Notes: generated by a model not told the origin, from the letters alone. Shown: positions 1 to 10,872, counted from the first letter of the stretch. The stretch is DNA of 64,000 nucleotides from Sphingobium sp. V4 (GCF_029590555.1 NZ_CP081001.1:248001-312000); one strand, 5' to 3'. Program-made: numbers and translations.

Positions 1-1
1 G

Positions 2-898
2 GAGCGGCTGTGGCTCGCCAATATCCGGGAAGCCAAGCCGATCACCGCGCAGGCGCAAAGCCTGGTCGTGCCGCTGCTGGCGATCCCGGCGGCGGGCCTT
101 GTCGGCCTGCTCTGGGCGCTGTGGGATTCGCGGCGCGACGCGGAACGGCTTTGGGCCTGGGCGACGGTGGGGCTGATGATGCTCTTTTCGACCGCCTTGC
201 TCTTCTGGCAGCTGCGCGCCGGGCCGGCGGCGCAGTTGCTGGCGATCCCGCCCGCCGCGTGGGCCGCGCACCGGCTGGTCGCGGCGGTGCTGACGGGCAG
301 CCGCAGGGCGCGGATCGCGGCGGGCACGGGCGTGGCGCTGCTGGGCCTGATCGCCTTCGCCTATCCGCTCTATCCGCAGGCTGTGACGCTCTGGCAGGAG
401 GCGACGGGCAGCAAGCCCCGGCCATGGCGGCCCTCCGCCATCGCGCGGAACGACGCGATCAAGAAGGCCAATGGCCGTTGCCGCACCCTGCCGGCGCTGG
501 AACAACTGGACCAGCTGCCTGCCGCGACCATCTTCACCATGGTGGACCTCGGCCCGCGCATCCTGGCGACCACGCATCACAGCGCGCTGGCCGGTCCCTA
601 TCATCGCAACGGCGCGACGATCCTCGACATCCACCATGCCTTCGACGGTCCGGCGAGCGGCTTCCGCGCGATCGCCGCGAAGCATCATGCCACCTATCTG
701 CTGGTCTGCCCCAATTTTCCCGAAGGCACCATTTATCAGGCGCGCAGCCCGCGCGGCTTCTATGCTGACCTGATGCGCGGCGAGCGGCCCGACTGGCTGG
801 TCCCGGTGGCGCTCAAGACCGGCATGACCATGCCCTATCAAGTCTACCGGATACTCTATTCACCGTCGGGCGAGAAAGAAGGCCCGCAGCAGCGCTGA
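2..898 (+). CDS. Polytopic membrane protein, C-terminal part (5' end outside window)
   Basis: The reading frame is open from the window edge to the TGA at 896-898, so only the last 298 residues are visible. The visible part begins with charged residues, then has about four hydrophobic stretches (near residues 23-40, 50-65, 72-88 and 98-115), followed by a roughly 180-residue soluble C-terminal domain. This resembles the large membrane glycosyltransferase-like or uncharacterised polytopic proteins of sphingomonads, but I cannot name the family. Its last 39 bases overlap the convergent tadA gene. The fold is seen; the function is unknown. Confidence 0.7.
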   Translation, partial: ERLWLANIREAKPITAQAQSLVVPLLAIPAAGLVGLLWALWDSRRDAERLWAWATVGLMMLFSTALLFWQLRAGPAAQLLAIPPAAWAAHRLVAAVLTGSRRARIAAGTGVALLGLIAFAYPLYPQAVTLWQEATGSKPRPWRPSAIARNDAIKKANGRCRTLPALEQLDQLPAATIFTMVDLGPRILATTHHSALAGPYHRNGATILDIHHAFDGPASGFRAIAAKHHATYLLVCPNFPEGTIYQARSPRGFYADLMRGERPDWLVPVALKTGMTMPYQVYRILYSPSGEKEGPQQR

Positions 899-1318
899 GG
901 CCTCGGCCTCGGCGATGCCGCCATAGACATCGGGCCGATGCAGGCATTGCGGCTGGGTGAAGAGGCGCGGCCCCTGCTCGATCGCGCCGCCCTTGGGATC
1001 GGCGGCCGCATAATAGAGCCGCGCGATCCGGGCGTGCGATATGGCGCCCGCGCACATCGGGCACGGCTCGAGCGTGACCCAGAGGTCGCAGCCGGTCAGC
1101 CGGAAATCGCCGAGCCGCGCCGCTGCCGCGCGCATCGCGACGATTTCGGCATGGGCGCTGGGATCATGGTCGCGCCTGTTGCGATTCTCGCCCTCGCCGA
1201 TGATCGCGCCGTCCTTCGTCACCACCGCGCCGATCGGCACCTCGCCCGCCGCCTCCGCCGCGCGGGCGAGGTCGAGCGCGCGGCGCATGGGCGCGGGCAG
1301 GGGAAAGGGCGGAGCCAT
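860..1318 (-). CDS. tadA: tRNA-specific adenosine deaminase TadA
   Basis: Cytidine/deoxycytidylate deaminase-fold protein of 152 residues, the usual TadA size. The zinc-site signature is complete: His56-Ala-Glu58 and Pro85-Cys86-x-x-Cys89. TadA converts the wobble adenosine of tRNA-Arg(ACG) to inosine; a guanine deaminase-like role is the main alternative for this superfamily, but the PCPMCAGAI context favours TadA. The gene is monocistronic and overlaps the 3' end of the convergent membrane-protein gene by 39 bp. Confidence 0.9.
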   Translation of the reverse strand: MAPPFPLPAPMRRALDLARAAEAAGEVPIGAVVTKDGAIIGEGENRNRRDHDPSAHAEIVAMRAAAARLGDFRLTGCDLWVTLEPCPMCAGAISHARIARLYYAAADPKGGAIEQGPRLFTQPQCLHRPDVYGGIAEAEASALLRAFFLARR

Positions 1319-1494
1319 CCCCCGCCGTTACAGGATGATGCAATCGGGTGAAAGGATTGGGCGACATTAGGCGCGCACGCGATGCAGAGCCGGCCCGATG
1401 CCCCGCTCGGCCACCCAACGGCAATATTATATGGGTGGTCGGGTGGGGGGAGCGGGCCGGTGCCGCACCGCGCCGACGGCGCATCAGACAGCGT

Positions 1495-1716
1495 TCACGG
1501 CTTCTTCACGTCCACCGTGGGCACTTCGACCGTTTCGTTGCGCGTGCCGACCTCGACCTTGGCCACGCTCGCTTCATATTTGGGCAGCGCGCCTTCCTTG
1601 ACCGCGATTTCGGGCAGGCGGCCCTCCTGCGTCTTTTGCAGGTCGATGAAGCCCGTGGCGATGCCGCCGGCCAGCACGAGCAGAATGATGAGCAGCAATC
1701 CACCAATGATTCGCAT
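1495..1716 (-). CDS. Small single-pass membrane protein, hypothetical
   Basis: A 73-residue protein. The ATG at 1716 is chosen because GGGAGG lies just upstream on the minus strand and the protein then begins directly with a hydrophobic membrane segment (residues 2-22, MRIIGGLLLIILLVLAGGIA). The remainder is a short charged periplasmic tail ending in Lys-Lys-Pro. Similar tiny membrane proteins are common next to ribosomal protein genes in sphingomonads. No function can be assigned. Confidence 0.75.
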   Translation of the reverse strand: MRIIGGLLLIILLVLAGGIATGFIDLQKTQEGRLPEIAVKEGALPKYEASVAKVEVGTRNETVEVPTVDVKKP

Positions 1717-1790
1717 ATCCGCCTCCCTTGGGCTAGTTGCCCTTTCAACGCGCTGGACCGCCAAGGGTTGCGATCCAGCCTTGCTGCGGG

Positions 1791-1819
1791 TTGACGGGGA
1801 CAGGGAATCCCGTTATCGG
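1791..1819 (+). promoter_or_regulatory. Predicted rpmB promoter
   Basis: TTGACG (1791-1796) and TATCGG (1814-1819) are separated by 17 bases and lie about 43 bp upstream of the rpmB start. The -35 is near perfect and the -10 is weak. This is a prediction from sequence only. Confidence 0.5.
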
Positions 1820-1861
1820 CGCGGCTTTCCGAACGAACCCGAATTCAAAGGTTGATTGACT

Positions 1862-2155
1862 ATGTCGCGCATTTGCGAGCTGACCGGCAAGGGTCGCCAG
1901 GTGGGTCACAATGTTTCCCACGCCAATAACAAGACCAAGCGTGTGTTCCTGCCCAACCTGCAGAACGTCTCGCTGATCTCCGAAGCGCTGGAAACCAGCG
2001 TCAAGCTGCGCGTGTCGACCCATGGTCTGCGCTCGGTCGAGCATAATGGCGGGCTGGACAACTGGCTGCTCAAGACCAGCGACGACAAGCTGTCGCTGAA
2101 GGCGCGTCGCCTGAAGCGCGACATCGCCAAGAAGAAGGCCGCCGTCGCGGCCTGA
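1862..2155 (+). CDS. rpmB: 50S ribosomal protein L28
   Basis: A 97-residue basic protein beginning [11 protein letters not shown], the canonical L28 N-terminus, with the typical [11 protein letters not shown] and [13 protein letters not shown] segments. The ATG at 1862 matches the family start; an in-frame TTG two codons upstream is not needed. L28 is a structural component of the large ribosomal subunit. It stands alone between a predicted promoter (1791-1819) and a strong intrinsic terminator (2185-2210). Confidence 0.97.
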   Translation: MSRICELTGKGRQVGHNVSHANNKTKRVFLPNLQNVSLISEALETSVKLRVSTHGLRSVEHNGGLDNWLLKTSDDKLSLKARRLKRDIAKKKAAVAA

Positions 2156-2184
2156 TTCGTTTCGATTCGTTTCGGCATAAGGAG

Positions 2185-2210
2185 CGGCCCCTCACCGGGC
2201 CGCTTTTTTG
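2185..2210 (+). terminator. Rho-independent terminator of rpmB
   Basis: GCGGCCC (2185-2191) pairs with GGGCCGC (2198-2204) around a 6-base loop and is followed by six T residues. It lies 30 bp after the rpmB stop codon. Confidence 0.9.
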
Positions 2211-2229
2211 CGTTCAGAATGGGGCCGGG

Positions 2230-3213
2230 TCAGTCCAACCCGAATTTCAGCAGCAGCGTGCGCTGGAAAAATTCGTGATTGTCGTCGGAAATAACCCAGA
2301 GGACCGGCCGGCCGGCCTCGCGGGTCAAGGCCATGCCTTCGAAATTGTCGGCTAGCAGCGGCGGCGCGAGGCGGGCGAGGGTGCGCGCCTTGAGCAGCGC
2401 GCCCGGTTCCATCCGCTCGGGCAGGTCGACGATCGCGATCGTCGCGGTGAACAATTCCTGCAAGGTCAGCCGGCGGTTCAGCACCAGCAGGTGCCGCGCA
2501 TCCAGCGCCACCACGTCGGTCGGGCGATAGCCCTGCGGCGGCGCATAGCGCAGATGAATGGGGTCGGCCGTGCCATGGTCGGCCGGATCGCCGGGGAAGA
2601 GCAGCACCTCGTGCCGCCCGTCCGGCGTCATCCCCATCTCCCCGATCGCCAGGAAGCGGCCGTCCGGCAGGCGGGAGAGCGATTCGATCGACCCGGTCTT
2701 GGGCCAAGCGACCAACTCGGGCCAGGTCCGGCATCCCTCGACGCGGGCGAAGCCGGGGGAATAGCGGCAGATGGCCTGCTCCAGTTCGAAGCCGACCCAG
2801 TAGCGGTCGCTGGCAGGGTCATGAGTGATCGATTCGGCATCCCATGCCCACCAGGGGCGGTGTCGGTCCTGGGCGCGTACCGGCAGCGGGGCGATGAAGG
2901 GCCGTCGCCGTGGCGGGCCGGCCCCGACATGGAATCCCATCAGCACACCGGAATCGCTCAGGCCCAGCAGGTCGCCCGTCGGCGACGCCAGCAGCGCGGA
3001 AATGCCGCCGAAGCCCGGATTGGCGCTGCGCAGCTCCCAGCCGCCCAGATAGCGGAGATCCCCGGCCCGCCGCGCCGCCGGATCGCCGGCATTCAGCGCG
3101 AGCGGGCGCGCCGTGACCAGCAGCGCGCCGGGGTGCACGCCTTCCGGTTTGCCGGGGGGAGGGGCTGGCAGCAGCAGGATGGCGAGCGCCAGCACGATCA
3201 GGATTCGCGTCAT
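2230..3213 (-). CDS. Exported esterase-like / phytase-family protein
   Basis: A 327-residue protein starting at the ATG at 3213, which places a hydrophobic signal sequence (MTRILIVLALAILLLPA) at the N-terminus. An upstream in-frame extension to 3339 is unlikely because it would bury that signal. The body has repeated beta-propeller-like features: SGxxSDSG, WDAESITHD, GSIESLSRLPDGRFLAIGE and DNFEGMALT. These are characteristic of the 'esterase-like activity of phytase' family (PF13449). It is probably periplasmic; the substrate is unknown. Transcription is convergent with rpmB. Confidence 0.75.
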   Translation of the reverse strand: MTRILIVLALAILLLPAPPPGKPEGVHPGALLVTARPLALNAGDPAARRAGDLRYLGGWELRSANPGFGGISALLASPTGDLLGLSDSGVLMGFHVGAGPPRRRPFIAPLPVRAQDRHRPWWAWDAESITHDPASDRYWVGFELEQAICRYSPGFARVEGCRTWPELVAWPKTGSIESLSRLPDGRFLAIGEMGMTPDGRHEVLLFPGDPADHGTADPIHLRYAPPQGYRPTDVVALDARHLLVLNRRLTLQELFTATIAIVDLPERMEPGALLKARTLARLAPPLLADNFEGMALTREAGRPVLWVISDDNHEFFQRTLLLKFGLD

Positions 3214-3297
3214 TATCCCGTGCCATAGGCGATTATCCGGCAGGACGCAGCAAAGCAGTGGCAGGCCGTTTGCAGGTGAACGGCGGCTGACGGCGAC

Positions 3298-3321
3298 ATT
3301 CAGGCGCGGCTCAAGCTGAAT
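3298..3321. promoter_or_regulatory. Inverted repeat upstream of glycine-zipper gene
   Basis: ATTCAG (3298-3303) and CTGAAT (3316-3321) form an interrupted palindrome about 80 bp upstream of the envelope gene starting at 3404 and also upstream of the divergent gene starting at 3213. It could be an operator for either gene. The regulator is unknown. Confidence 0.3.
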
Positions 3322-3403
3322 CGCCCATAAGGACGTCAATCAATGGCGAATCCCGTTTTCCGGACCCTCGCCCATGATGATGGCTTATGGAAGGAGCAAC
3401 GCC

Positions 3404-3832
3404 ATGAAGATGAAGTTTCTAGTGAATATGGGAGCCGCTCTGGCGATGGGCGCTGCTTCCCTGGCCGTCACCGCCACGCCGGCCATGGCCCGCGACGGCT
3501 ATTATCGCGGCTATGAGCGCGGCGATTATTATCGTGGTGATCGCGGCTACCGTGGCGATCGCGGCTATCGCGGCGACTATTATCGCGGCTACCGCGGCGA
3601 TCGTTATTATCGCAACAATTATTATCGCGGTGACCGCTATCGTGGCGGCTATCGCTGCCGGGACAATGGCACGGGCGGCACCATCATCGGCGCGATCGCC
3701 GGTGGCCTGCTCGGCAATGAAGTCGGCAAGGGTTCGGGCCGCTATGGCCGCCGGGGCGATGGCACCACAGGTGCGATCATCGGTGCCGGCGTGGGCGCGC
3801 TGGCCGGCCGGGCTATCGACCGCAACTGCTGA
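3404..3832 (+). CDS. Exported glycine-zipper 2TM protein with Arg/Tyr/Gly-rich repeats
   Basis: A 142-residue protein. The ATG at 3404 has AAGGAG upstream and is followed by a signal peptide ending in AMA (about residue 29). Residues 30-85 form a low-complexity YRGD/RGYRGD repeat. The C-terminal part has two glycine-zipper helices (GTIIGAIAGGLLGNEVG and GAIIGAGVGALAGRAID), as in the 17 kDa surface antigen / glycine-zipper 2TM family. It is likely an outer-membrane-associated structural or stress protein. An intrinsic terminator follows at 3857-3885. Confidence 0.85.
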   Translation: MKMKFLVNMGAALAMGAASLAVTATPAMARDGYYRGYERGDYYRGDRGYRGDRGYRGDYYRGYRGDRYYRNNYYRGDRYRGGYRCRDNGTGGTIIGAIAGGLLGNEVGKGSGRYGRRGDGTTGAIIGAGVGALAGRAIDRNC

Positions 3833-3856
3833 GCCGATGCGACGCTGAACAACGGG

Positions 3857-3885
3857 AAGGGCCGTTCCGCAAGGAGCGGCCCTTT
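3857..3885. terminator. Bidirectional terminator between convergent genes
   Basis: AAGGGCCG (3857-3864) pairs with CGGCCCTT (3877-3884). The inner part extends the stem to a GCAA tetraloop. It serves the + strand gene ending at 3832 and overlaps the end of the minus gene at 3884. Confidence 0.7.
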
Positions 3886-4132
3886 ATCGTGCCGCTGTTT
3901 CGGGGATGGGCGTGGGCACCATGCGGCGACGATCGGCCGCCGCTGCCGCCCGCGCTGCGGGATTCAGCCCCGCCTCGTCTCGCGCCGCGCCGCTCCGGGC
4001 GTCGAGCAGGGCGGCGGCTTCGTTCAGCGCGCGCGCCTCGCTGGCGCTGACGCCGCCGACGCCATCGTCCGGCTCCGCGCCACATCCGGCCAGGGCGACC
4101 AGCGCGCAAAGGATCGCCCGTCGGCCGTGCAT
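3884..4132 (-). CDS. Small lipoprotein, hypothetical
   Basis: An 82-residue protein with a short lipoprotein signal (MHGRRAILCALVALAGCGAEPDD). The lipobox LAGC puts the acylated cysteine at residue 17. The mature part is Ala/Arg/Glu-rich with helical character and no recognisable domain. It is a separate small gene from the second lipoprotein immediately upstream (4207-4422), from which it is divided by a terminator hairpin. Confidence 0.7.
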   Translation of the reverse strand: MHGRRAILCALVALAGCGAEPDDGVGGVSASEARALNEAAALLDARSGAARDEAGLNPAARAAAAADRRRMVPTPIPETAAR

Positions 4133-4147
4133 CCTGTCTCTCCCATG

Positions 4148-4182
4148 AAAAAGGGCCGCACCGTTGCCGGCGCGACCCTTTT
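4148..4182 (-). terminator. Intrinsic terminator of Ala/Asn-rich lipoprotein gene
   Basis: Read on the minus strand, AAAAGGGTCGC pairs with GCGGCCCTTTTT around a roughly 10-base loop. It lies 25-60 bp downstream of the stop at 4207. Confidence 0.7.
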
Positions 4183-4206
4183 CCGAAATCTTCCCGAAAA
4201 CGGGAC

Positions 4207-4422
4207 TTACATCGCGTTGGCGACGTTGTTGGTCGCGTTCGACGCAGCGTTCGCGGCATTGTCGGCAGCGTTCAGCGCGGCGTTCATGGCGTTGTCGGCA
4301 GCGTTCGAAGCATTCTCGGCGGCGTTGGCAGCGTTGTTCGCGGCGTTTTCCGTGCCGCCCGAGCAGGCAGCGAGGCCGAGCGAAGCGGCGAGAACGAGCG
4401 AAAGAGCAATCGACTTGGTCAT
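4207..4422 (-). CDS. Ala/Asn-rich small lipoprotein with heptad-like repeats
   Basis: A 71-residue protein. The ATG at 4422 gives a clean lipoprotein signal (MTKSIALSLVLAASLGLAAC, lipobox LAAC). The mature 50 residues are almost entirely Asn and Ala arranged in 7-residue units such as NAAENAS, NAADNAM and NAASNAT, with few charges. This recalls very short helical lipoproteins of the Lpp/entericidin kind, though sequence identity cannot be claimed. It is probably an outer-membrane-anchored helix. Function unknown. Confidence 0.8.
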   Translation of the reverse strand: MTKSIALSLVLAASLGLAACSGGTENAANNAANAAENASNAADNAMNAALNAADNAANAASNATNNVANAM

Positions 4423-4601
4423 GGGCAACAACCCCTCTCTGAGAAAAAAAAGATGCAGACCACTCTCGGAGAAAAGCTCACCCCCCATTGCGCCTGCGTC
4501 GCGATTCGTAATGCTTTGGAAAGAGCAAGGCAATCCCATTCATGCAAATCGGGGTGGTTGCGCTACCTCCTTTGGCTCGCGAGTCGCGGAAATGAGGAGC
4601 A

Positions 4602-4629
4602 TTGACGCATATAAAGATTTCTTTATATG
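4602..4629 (+). promoter_or_regulatory. Predicted promoter of the sahR-metF-metH operon
   Basis: TTGACG (4602-4607) and TATATG (4624-4629) are spaced by 16 bases. Transcription starting about 7 bases after the -10 would begin almost at the ATG (4638), implying a leaderless or near-leaderless message. The operator (4609-4628) lies between and over these elements. Confidence 0.55.
4609..4628. promoter_or_regulatory. Perfect inverted repeat operator (SahR/ArsR type)
   Basis: ATATAAAG (4609-4616) and CTTTATAT (4621-4628) are exact inverted repeats around ATTT. The site sits 10 bp before the regulator gene and within its promoter, as expected for an autoregulating ArsR-family repressor of methionine-cycle genes. 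Confidence 0.75.
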
Positions 4630-4637
4630 ATGGCGCC

Positions 4638-5609
4638 ATGCTGTCCGCTCTCGACATTTTCCGCGCTCTGGGCGACCCGACGCGGCTGCGGATCGTCCAC
4701 CTGCTGCGGGCGATGGAACTGGCCGTGGGCGAGATCGCGCAGGTCGTGGGGCAGAGCCAGCCGCGCGTGTCGCGCCATGTCCGCATCCTGGCGGAAGCCG
4801 GGCTGGTCGAACGCCGCAAGGAGGGCAATTGGGTCTTCCTGCGGCTGGGCCGGGGCGGGGAGGTCGCGCCCTTTCTGGACCTGTTCGACCGGTTGACCCC
4901 GTCTGAGGGCGAGAAATTGTGGCAGGCGGCGGACCTGGCCCGGCTGGCGGCGGTCCGGGCCGACCGCGCCAGCGCGGCCGAAGCCTATTTCGCCGAACAT
5001 GCCGAGGAATGGGACGCGATCCGGTCGCTCCATGTGCCCGAGGCGCAGGTGGAGGCGGCGATACGCAGCCTGCTGGCGCGCGAGCCGATCGGCCATCTGC
5101 TGGACGTCGGCACCGGCACTGGGCGGATGATCGAACTGCTGGGCGACGCGGCGGATCAGGTGACGGCACTTGATCGCAGTCCCGACATGCTGCGGCTCGC
5201 CCGTGCCAAGCTGCCGCAGGATGCGGGCGACAAATATGCGCTGCTGCTGGGGGATTTCCTGGACCTGCCGTTGGCGCCCGGCAGCATCGACACGGTCGTG
5301 CTCCACCAGGTGCTGCATTATGCACAGGCGCCCGAGGTGGTGATTGCCGAGGCGGCGCGTGTGACGGCAGCGCAGGGGCGGGTGCTGATCGCCGATTTCG
5401 CGCCGCATGAACGCGAAGAGCTGCGCGTGCGCGACCAACATGCGCGGCTGGGCTTTGCCGACGAACAGATCGAACGCTGGTTCGCGCAGGCGGGCCTGGA
5501 ACTGGAACGGGTGGAAACGCTGCCCGGCCAGGAACTGACGGTGCAACTCTGGCTGGGCCGGCGCCGGAGCGCGCGCGTCCTGCCCATCGAAGGACGGATT
5601 TCCGCATGA
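4638..5609 (+). CDS. sahR: ArsR-family regulator fused to SAM-dependent methyltransferase domain (SahR-like)
   Basis: A 323-residue two-domain protein. Residues 1-75 are a winged helix of the ArsR type ([13 protein letters not shown], recognition helix [12 protein letters not shown]). Residues about 120-300 are a class I methyltransferase fold with the SAM-binding motif DVGTGTG (156-162) and LDRSPDML. Alphaproteobacterial SahR regulators have this architecture, sense S-adenosylhomocysteine and repress methionine-cycle genes; here metF and two metH genes follow with 4-bp overlaps. The ATG at 4638 is used because it gives the family N-terminus. No Shine-Dalgarno is seen, consistent with a leaderless start. 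The symbol is inferred from context. Confidence 0.85.
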   Translation: MLSALDIFRALGDPTRLRIVHLLRAMELAVGEIAQVVGQSQPRVSRHVRILAEAGLVERRKEGNWVFLRLGRGGEVAPFLDLFDRLTPSEGEKLWQAADLARLAAVRADRASAAEAYFAEHAEEWDAIRSLHVPEAQVEAAIRSLLAREPIGHLLDVGTGTGRMIELLGDAADQVTALDRSPDMLRLARAKLPQDAGDKYALLLGDFLDLPLAPGSIDTVVLHQVLHYAQAPEVVIAEAARVTAAQGRVLIADFAPHEREELRVRDQHARLGFADEQIERWFAQAGLELERVETLPGQELTVQLWLGRRRSARVLPIEGRISA

Positions 5610-6529
5610 CCCTCAATGATCCTGCTGCACCGCTTTACGCGGATCTGGCCGGCGACTGCCATGTCAGTTTCGAATTCTTCCCGCCCAAGACGGAGAAGAT
5701 GGAAACGCAGCTCTGGTCGGCGATCGAAACGCTGACGCCGCTGGCGCCCAAATTTGTGTCGGTCACCTATGGCGCGGGCGGTTCTACGCGCGAGCGCACC
5801 CACAACACTGTCGCCCGGATCGCGCAGGAAACGCCGCTGGCGGCGGCCGCCCATCTGACCTGCGTCGCCGCCAGCAAGGGCGAGATCGCAGAGATCGCCG
5901 ACGCCTATTGGGAGGCGGGGGTGCGCCATATCGTCGCGCTGCGTGGCGATCCGCCCGAAGCGGGCGGCCGGTTCGAGCCTCATGCCGACGGCTATGCCGG
6001 CGCGGCCGAACTGGTCGAAGGGCTGATGAAGCAGCATCCGTTCGAAATTTCGGTGTCCGCCTATCCCGAAGTCCATCCCGAAGCGGCGAGCGCGCAGAGC
6101 GACCTCGACAATCTCAAGCGCAAGCTGGACGCCGGGGCGACCCGCGCCATCACGCAATTCTTCTTCGCGCCCGAAACCTATTTCCGCTTCCTCGACCGGA
6201 CGGCGGCGGCGGGGATCAGCGCGGACATCGTGCCGGGCATCATGCCGGTCAGCAATTTCGCCGCGACCCAGCGCATGGCCGCCATGTGCAACACCGACGT
6301 GCCCAGCTGGATGGCGCGCCTGTTCGAGGGGCTGGACGATCATCCCGCCGCCCGGCAACTGGTGTCGGCCACGATCGCGGCGGAACTCTGCCGCAAACTC
6401 TATGAAGGCGGCGTGCGCGACTTTCATTTCTACACGCTCAACCGGGCGGAACATAGCTACGCGATCTGCCACCTGCTCGGGCTGCGGCCCAATGCAGCGG
6501 CGGTCGCCCAATCGGAGAAGGCAGCATGA
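5606..6529 (+). CDS. metF: Methylenetetrahydrofolate reductase
   Basis: A 307-residue FAD-dependent TIM-barrel enzyme reducing 5,10-methylene-THF to 5-methyl-THF, the methyl donor for methionine synthase. Family motifs are clear: [52 protein letters not shown] and [10 protein letters not shown]. It begins inside the stop of the upstream regulator (ATGA overlap) and ends with a 4-bp overlap with the homocysteine methyltransferase gene, so the three genes are translationally coupled. Confidence 0.95.
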   Translation: MTLNDPAAPLYADLAGDCHVSFEFFPPKTEKMETQLWSAIETLTPLAPKFVSVTYGAGGSTRERTHNTVARIAQETPLAAAAHLTCVAASKGEIAEIADAYWEAGVRHIVALRGDPPEAGGRFEPHADGYAGAAELVEGLMKQHPFEISVSAYPEVHPEAASAQSDLDNLKRKLDAGATRAITQFFFAPETYFRFLDRTAAAGISADIVPGIMPVSNFAATQRMAAMCNTDVPSWMARLFEGLDDHPAARQLVSATIAAELCRKLYEGGVRDFHFYTLNRAEHSYAICHLLGLRPNAAAVAQSEKAA

Positions 6530-7572
6530 GCGCCGAAGCACAGTTGCGCGCCCTGGCGGCGGAAAAGATCCTGATCTTCGACGGCGGCTATGGCACGTCG
6601 ATCCAGAAACATGGCCTGACCGAAGCCGATTATCGCGGGTCGCTGGACCTGGCCAAGGACCAGAAAGGCAATAACGACCTGCTCTGCCTGACCCGGCCCG
6701 ACATCGTCGAGGGTATCCACACCGCCTATCTCGACAATGGCGCCGACATGATCGAGACCAACACCTTCTCGTCCACCAAGATCGCCATGGCCGATTATGG
6801 CTGCGAACATCTGGTGTGGGACATCAACGTCGCCGCCGCGAAGATCGCCCGCAAGGCGTGCGAGGCTGCGACCGCGAAGGACGGCAAGCCGCGCTTCGTC
6901 TGCGGCTCGATCGGCCCGACGAACAAGACGCTCAGCATCTCGCCCGACGTCAACGATCCCGCCTATCGCGAAGTCGATTATGATACGCTCAAGGCCGATT
7001 ATCGCGAGCAGTGCGACGCGCTGATCGCAGGAGGCGTCGATTTCCTGCTGGTCGAAACCTGCTTCGATACGCTCAATGCCAAGGCGGCGGGCATGGCGGC
7101 GCGCGAGGCGGAGGCAGCGGCGGGCCGCGCCGTGCCGCTGATGCTCAGCTTCACCATCACCGACATGTCGGGCCGCAACCTGTCGGGTCACACGATCAAC
7201 GCCTTCTGGTATTCGCTGCGGCACCTGAAGCCGCTCACCATCGGCGTGAACTGCGCCTTCGGTGCGGACCTGCTGCGGCCTTATTTGAGCGAATTGTCGA
7301 AGAACGCCGACACGCTGATCCTGGCCTATCCCAATGCCGGCCTGCCCAACGAACTCGGCCAATATGACGAGCTGCCGGAAACCACCGCCAGCCTCATCCG
7401 CCAGTGGGTGGATGAGGGGCTGGTCAACATGGTCGGCGGCTGCTGCGGCACGACGCCCGCGCATATCGGCGCGGTGGCCAAGGCGTTGGCGGGGCACAAG
7501 CCGCGTGTCGTGCCGGAACTGCCCGTGGTGACAAGGCTCGCAGGCCTCGAACCGATGCACATCGCGGCCTGA
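6526..7572 (+). CDS. metH: Methionine synthase, homocysteine-binding subunit (split MetH N-terminal part)
   Basis: A 348-residue homocysteine S-methyltransferase (Hcy) domain. It starts [13 protein letters not shown] and carries the three zinc-ligand cysteines Cys243 (VNCAFG) and Cys306-Cys307 (GGCCGTTP). It corresponds to the first module of E. coli MetH; folate, cobalamin and reactivation modules are encoded separately downstream. Such a split MetH is, from memory, usual in sphingomonads. It overlaps metF by 4 bp. A long stem-loop (7581-7668) separates it from its partner gene. Confidence 0.92.
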   Translation: MSAEAQLRALAAEKILIFDGGYGTSIQKHGLTEADYRGSLDLAKDQKGNNDLLCLTRPDIVEGIHTAYLDNGADMIETNTFSSTKIAMADYGCEHLVWDINVAAAKIARKACEAATAKDGKPRFVCGSIGPTNKTLSISPDVNDPAYREVDYDTLKADYREQCDALIAGGVDFLLVETCFDTLNAKAAGMAAREAEAAAGRAVPLMLSFTITDMSGRNLSGHTINAFWYSLRHLKPLTIGVNCAFGADLLRPYLSELSKNADTLILAYPNAGLPNELGQYDELPETTASLIRQWVDEGLVNMVGGCCGTTPAHIGAVAKALAGHKPRVVPELPVVTRLAGLEPMHIAA

Positions 7573-7580
7573 CCATAGTT

Positions 7581-7668
7581 CCCCTCCCTTCAGGGAGGGG
7601 TTAGGGGAGGGCCTGTAAACGCTTGCTCTCCGACATGCCCTCCCCCGACTCCTCCCTGAAGGGAGGGG
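7581..7668. repeat. Long imperfect inverted repeat between the two metH genes
   Basis: The 35-base arms 7581-7615 and 7634-7668 are reverse complements with about 30 matches, enclosing an 18-base loop. Each arm itself contains a short palindrome (CCCCTCCCT/AGGGAGGGG in the first). A degraded relative of the GGTTAGGGGAGGGC segment occurs at 52094-52113. It looks like a dispersed GC-rich palindromic unit lodged in an operon; it may also attenuate or stabilise mRNA. Confidence 0.8.
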
Positions 7669-7680
7669 AGAGAGAATCAG

Positions 7681-10281
<2,601 letters not shown>

Positions 10282-10293
10282 TCCCTCTTTACG

Positions 10294-10315
10294 CCCCTCC
10301 CGTTTCCGGGAGGGG
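10294..10315. repeat. GC-rich palindrome after metH
   Basis: CCCCTCCCG (10294-10302) pairs with CGGGAGGGG (10307-10315) around TTTC. Further palindromic GCGCGC text follows to about 10360. This resembles an intergenic repeat; without a T tract it is not a classical terminator. The rest of 10316-10437 shows no gene. Confidence 0.6.
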
Positions 10316-10437
10316 CAGCGAGCCTTGCGCGCTTAGCGCGCTGGTCGCAGCGGGGTGGGCCATGCGCCCCGCGATAAAGCGCATCGCCGTCGGCAAAAGA
10401 GACTGGCGGTCCGTCCCCCAATCCCTATCTCCCCTCG

Positions 10438-10872
10438 ATGAAGATCTTCACCATCGGCTATGAAGGCGCGACGCAGGCGGAACTGATCGCGACGCTGACG
10501 CAGGCGGGCGTGCGCCTGCTGGCCGATGTCCGCGCTGTGCCGCTGTCGCGGCGGCCCGGCTTCTCGAAGAACATCCTCGCTGCCGGCCTGCGCGAAGCGG
10601 GGATCGACTATGTCGGGCTCAAGGCGCTGGGCACGCCGGCCGAAGGGCGGGAGGCCGCGCGCAAGGGCCACCACGCCCGCCTCGCCGAAATCTACGCCCG
10701 GCAACTCGACCTGCCGGAGGCGATCGTGCAGGCGGAACAGCTCAAGGACATGGCGGCGGAAACGCCCACGGCCCTGCTCTGCTTCGAACGCGATCCCGCA
10801 GCCTGCCACCGCTCGCTGCTGCTGGACGCGGTGCTGCCCGACGCGGAGCGGGTGGATTTGTTTGTGGGGTAG
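10438..10872 (+). CDS. DUF488 family protein
   Basis: A 144-residue protein beginning MKIFTIGYEGAT and containing LLADVRAVPLSRRPGFSKN and LLCFERDPAACHR. These are the signature blocks of DUF488, whose conserved Cys-x6-Cys/His region near the C-terminus (LCFERDPAACHRS) suggests a metal or nucleic-acid related role. The biochemical function of the family is not established. It is the last typical high-GC gene before the lower-GC patch beginning near 10880. Confidence 0.88.
   Translation: MKIFTIGYEGATQAELIATLTQAGVRLLADVRAVPLSRRPGFSKNILAAGLREAGIDYVGLKALGTPAEGREAARKGHHARLAEIYARQLDLPEAIVQAEQLKDMAAETPTALLCFERDPAACHRSLLLDAVLPDAERVDLFVG

Noticed and set aside
4423-4637. SAH or SAM riboswitch before the methionine operon
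   Set aside because: The message appears near-leaderless, so there is no room for an RNA element; a protein operator is present instead.
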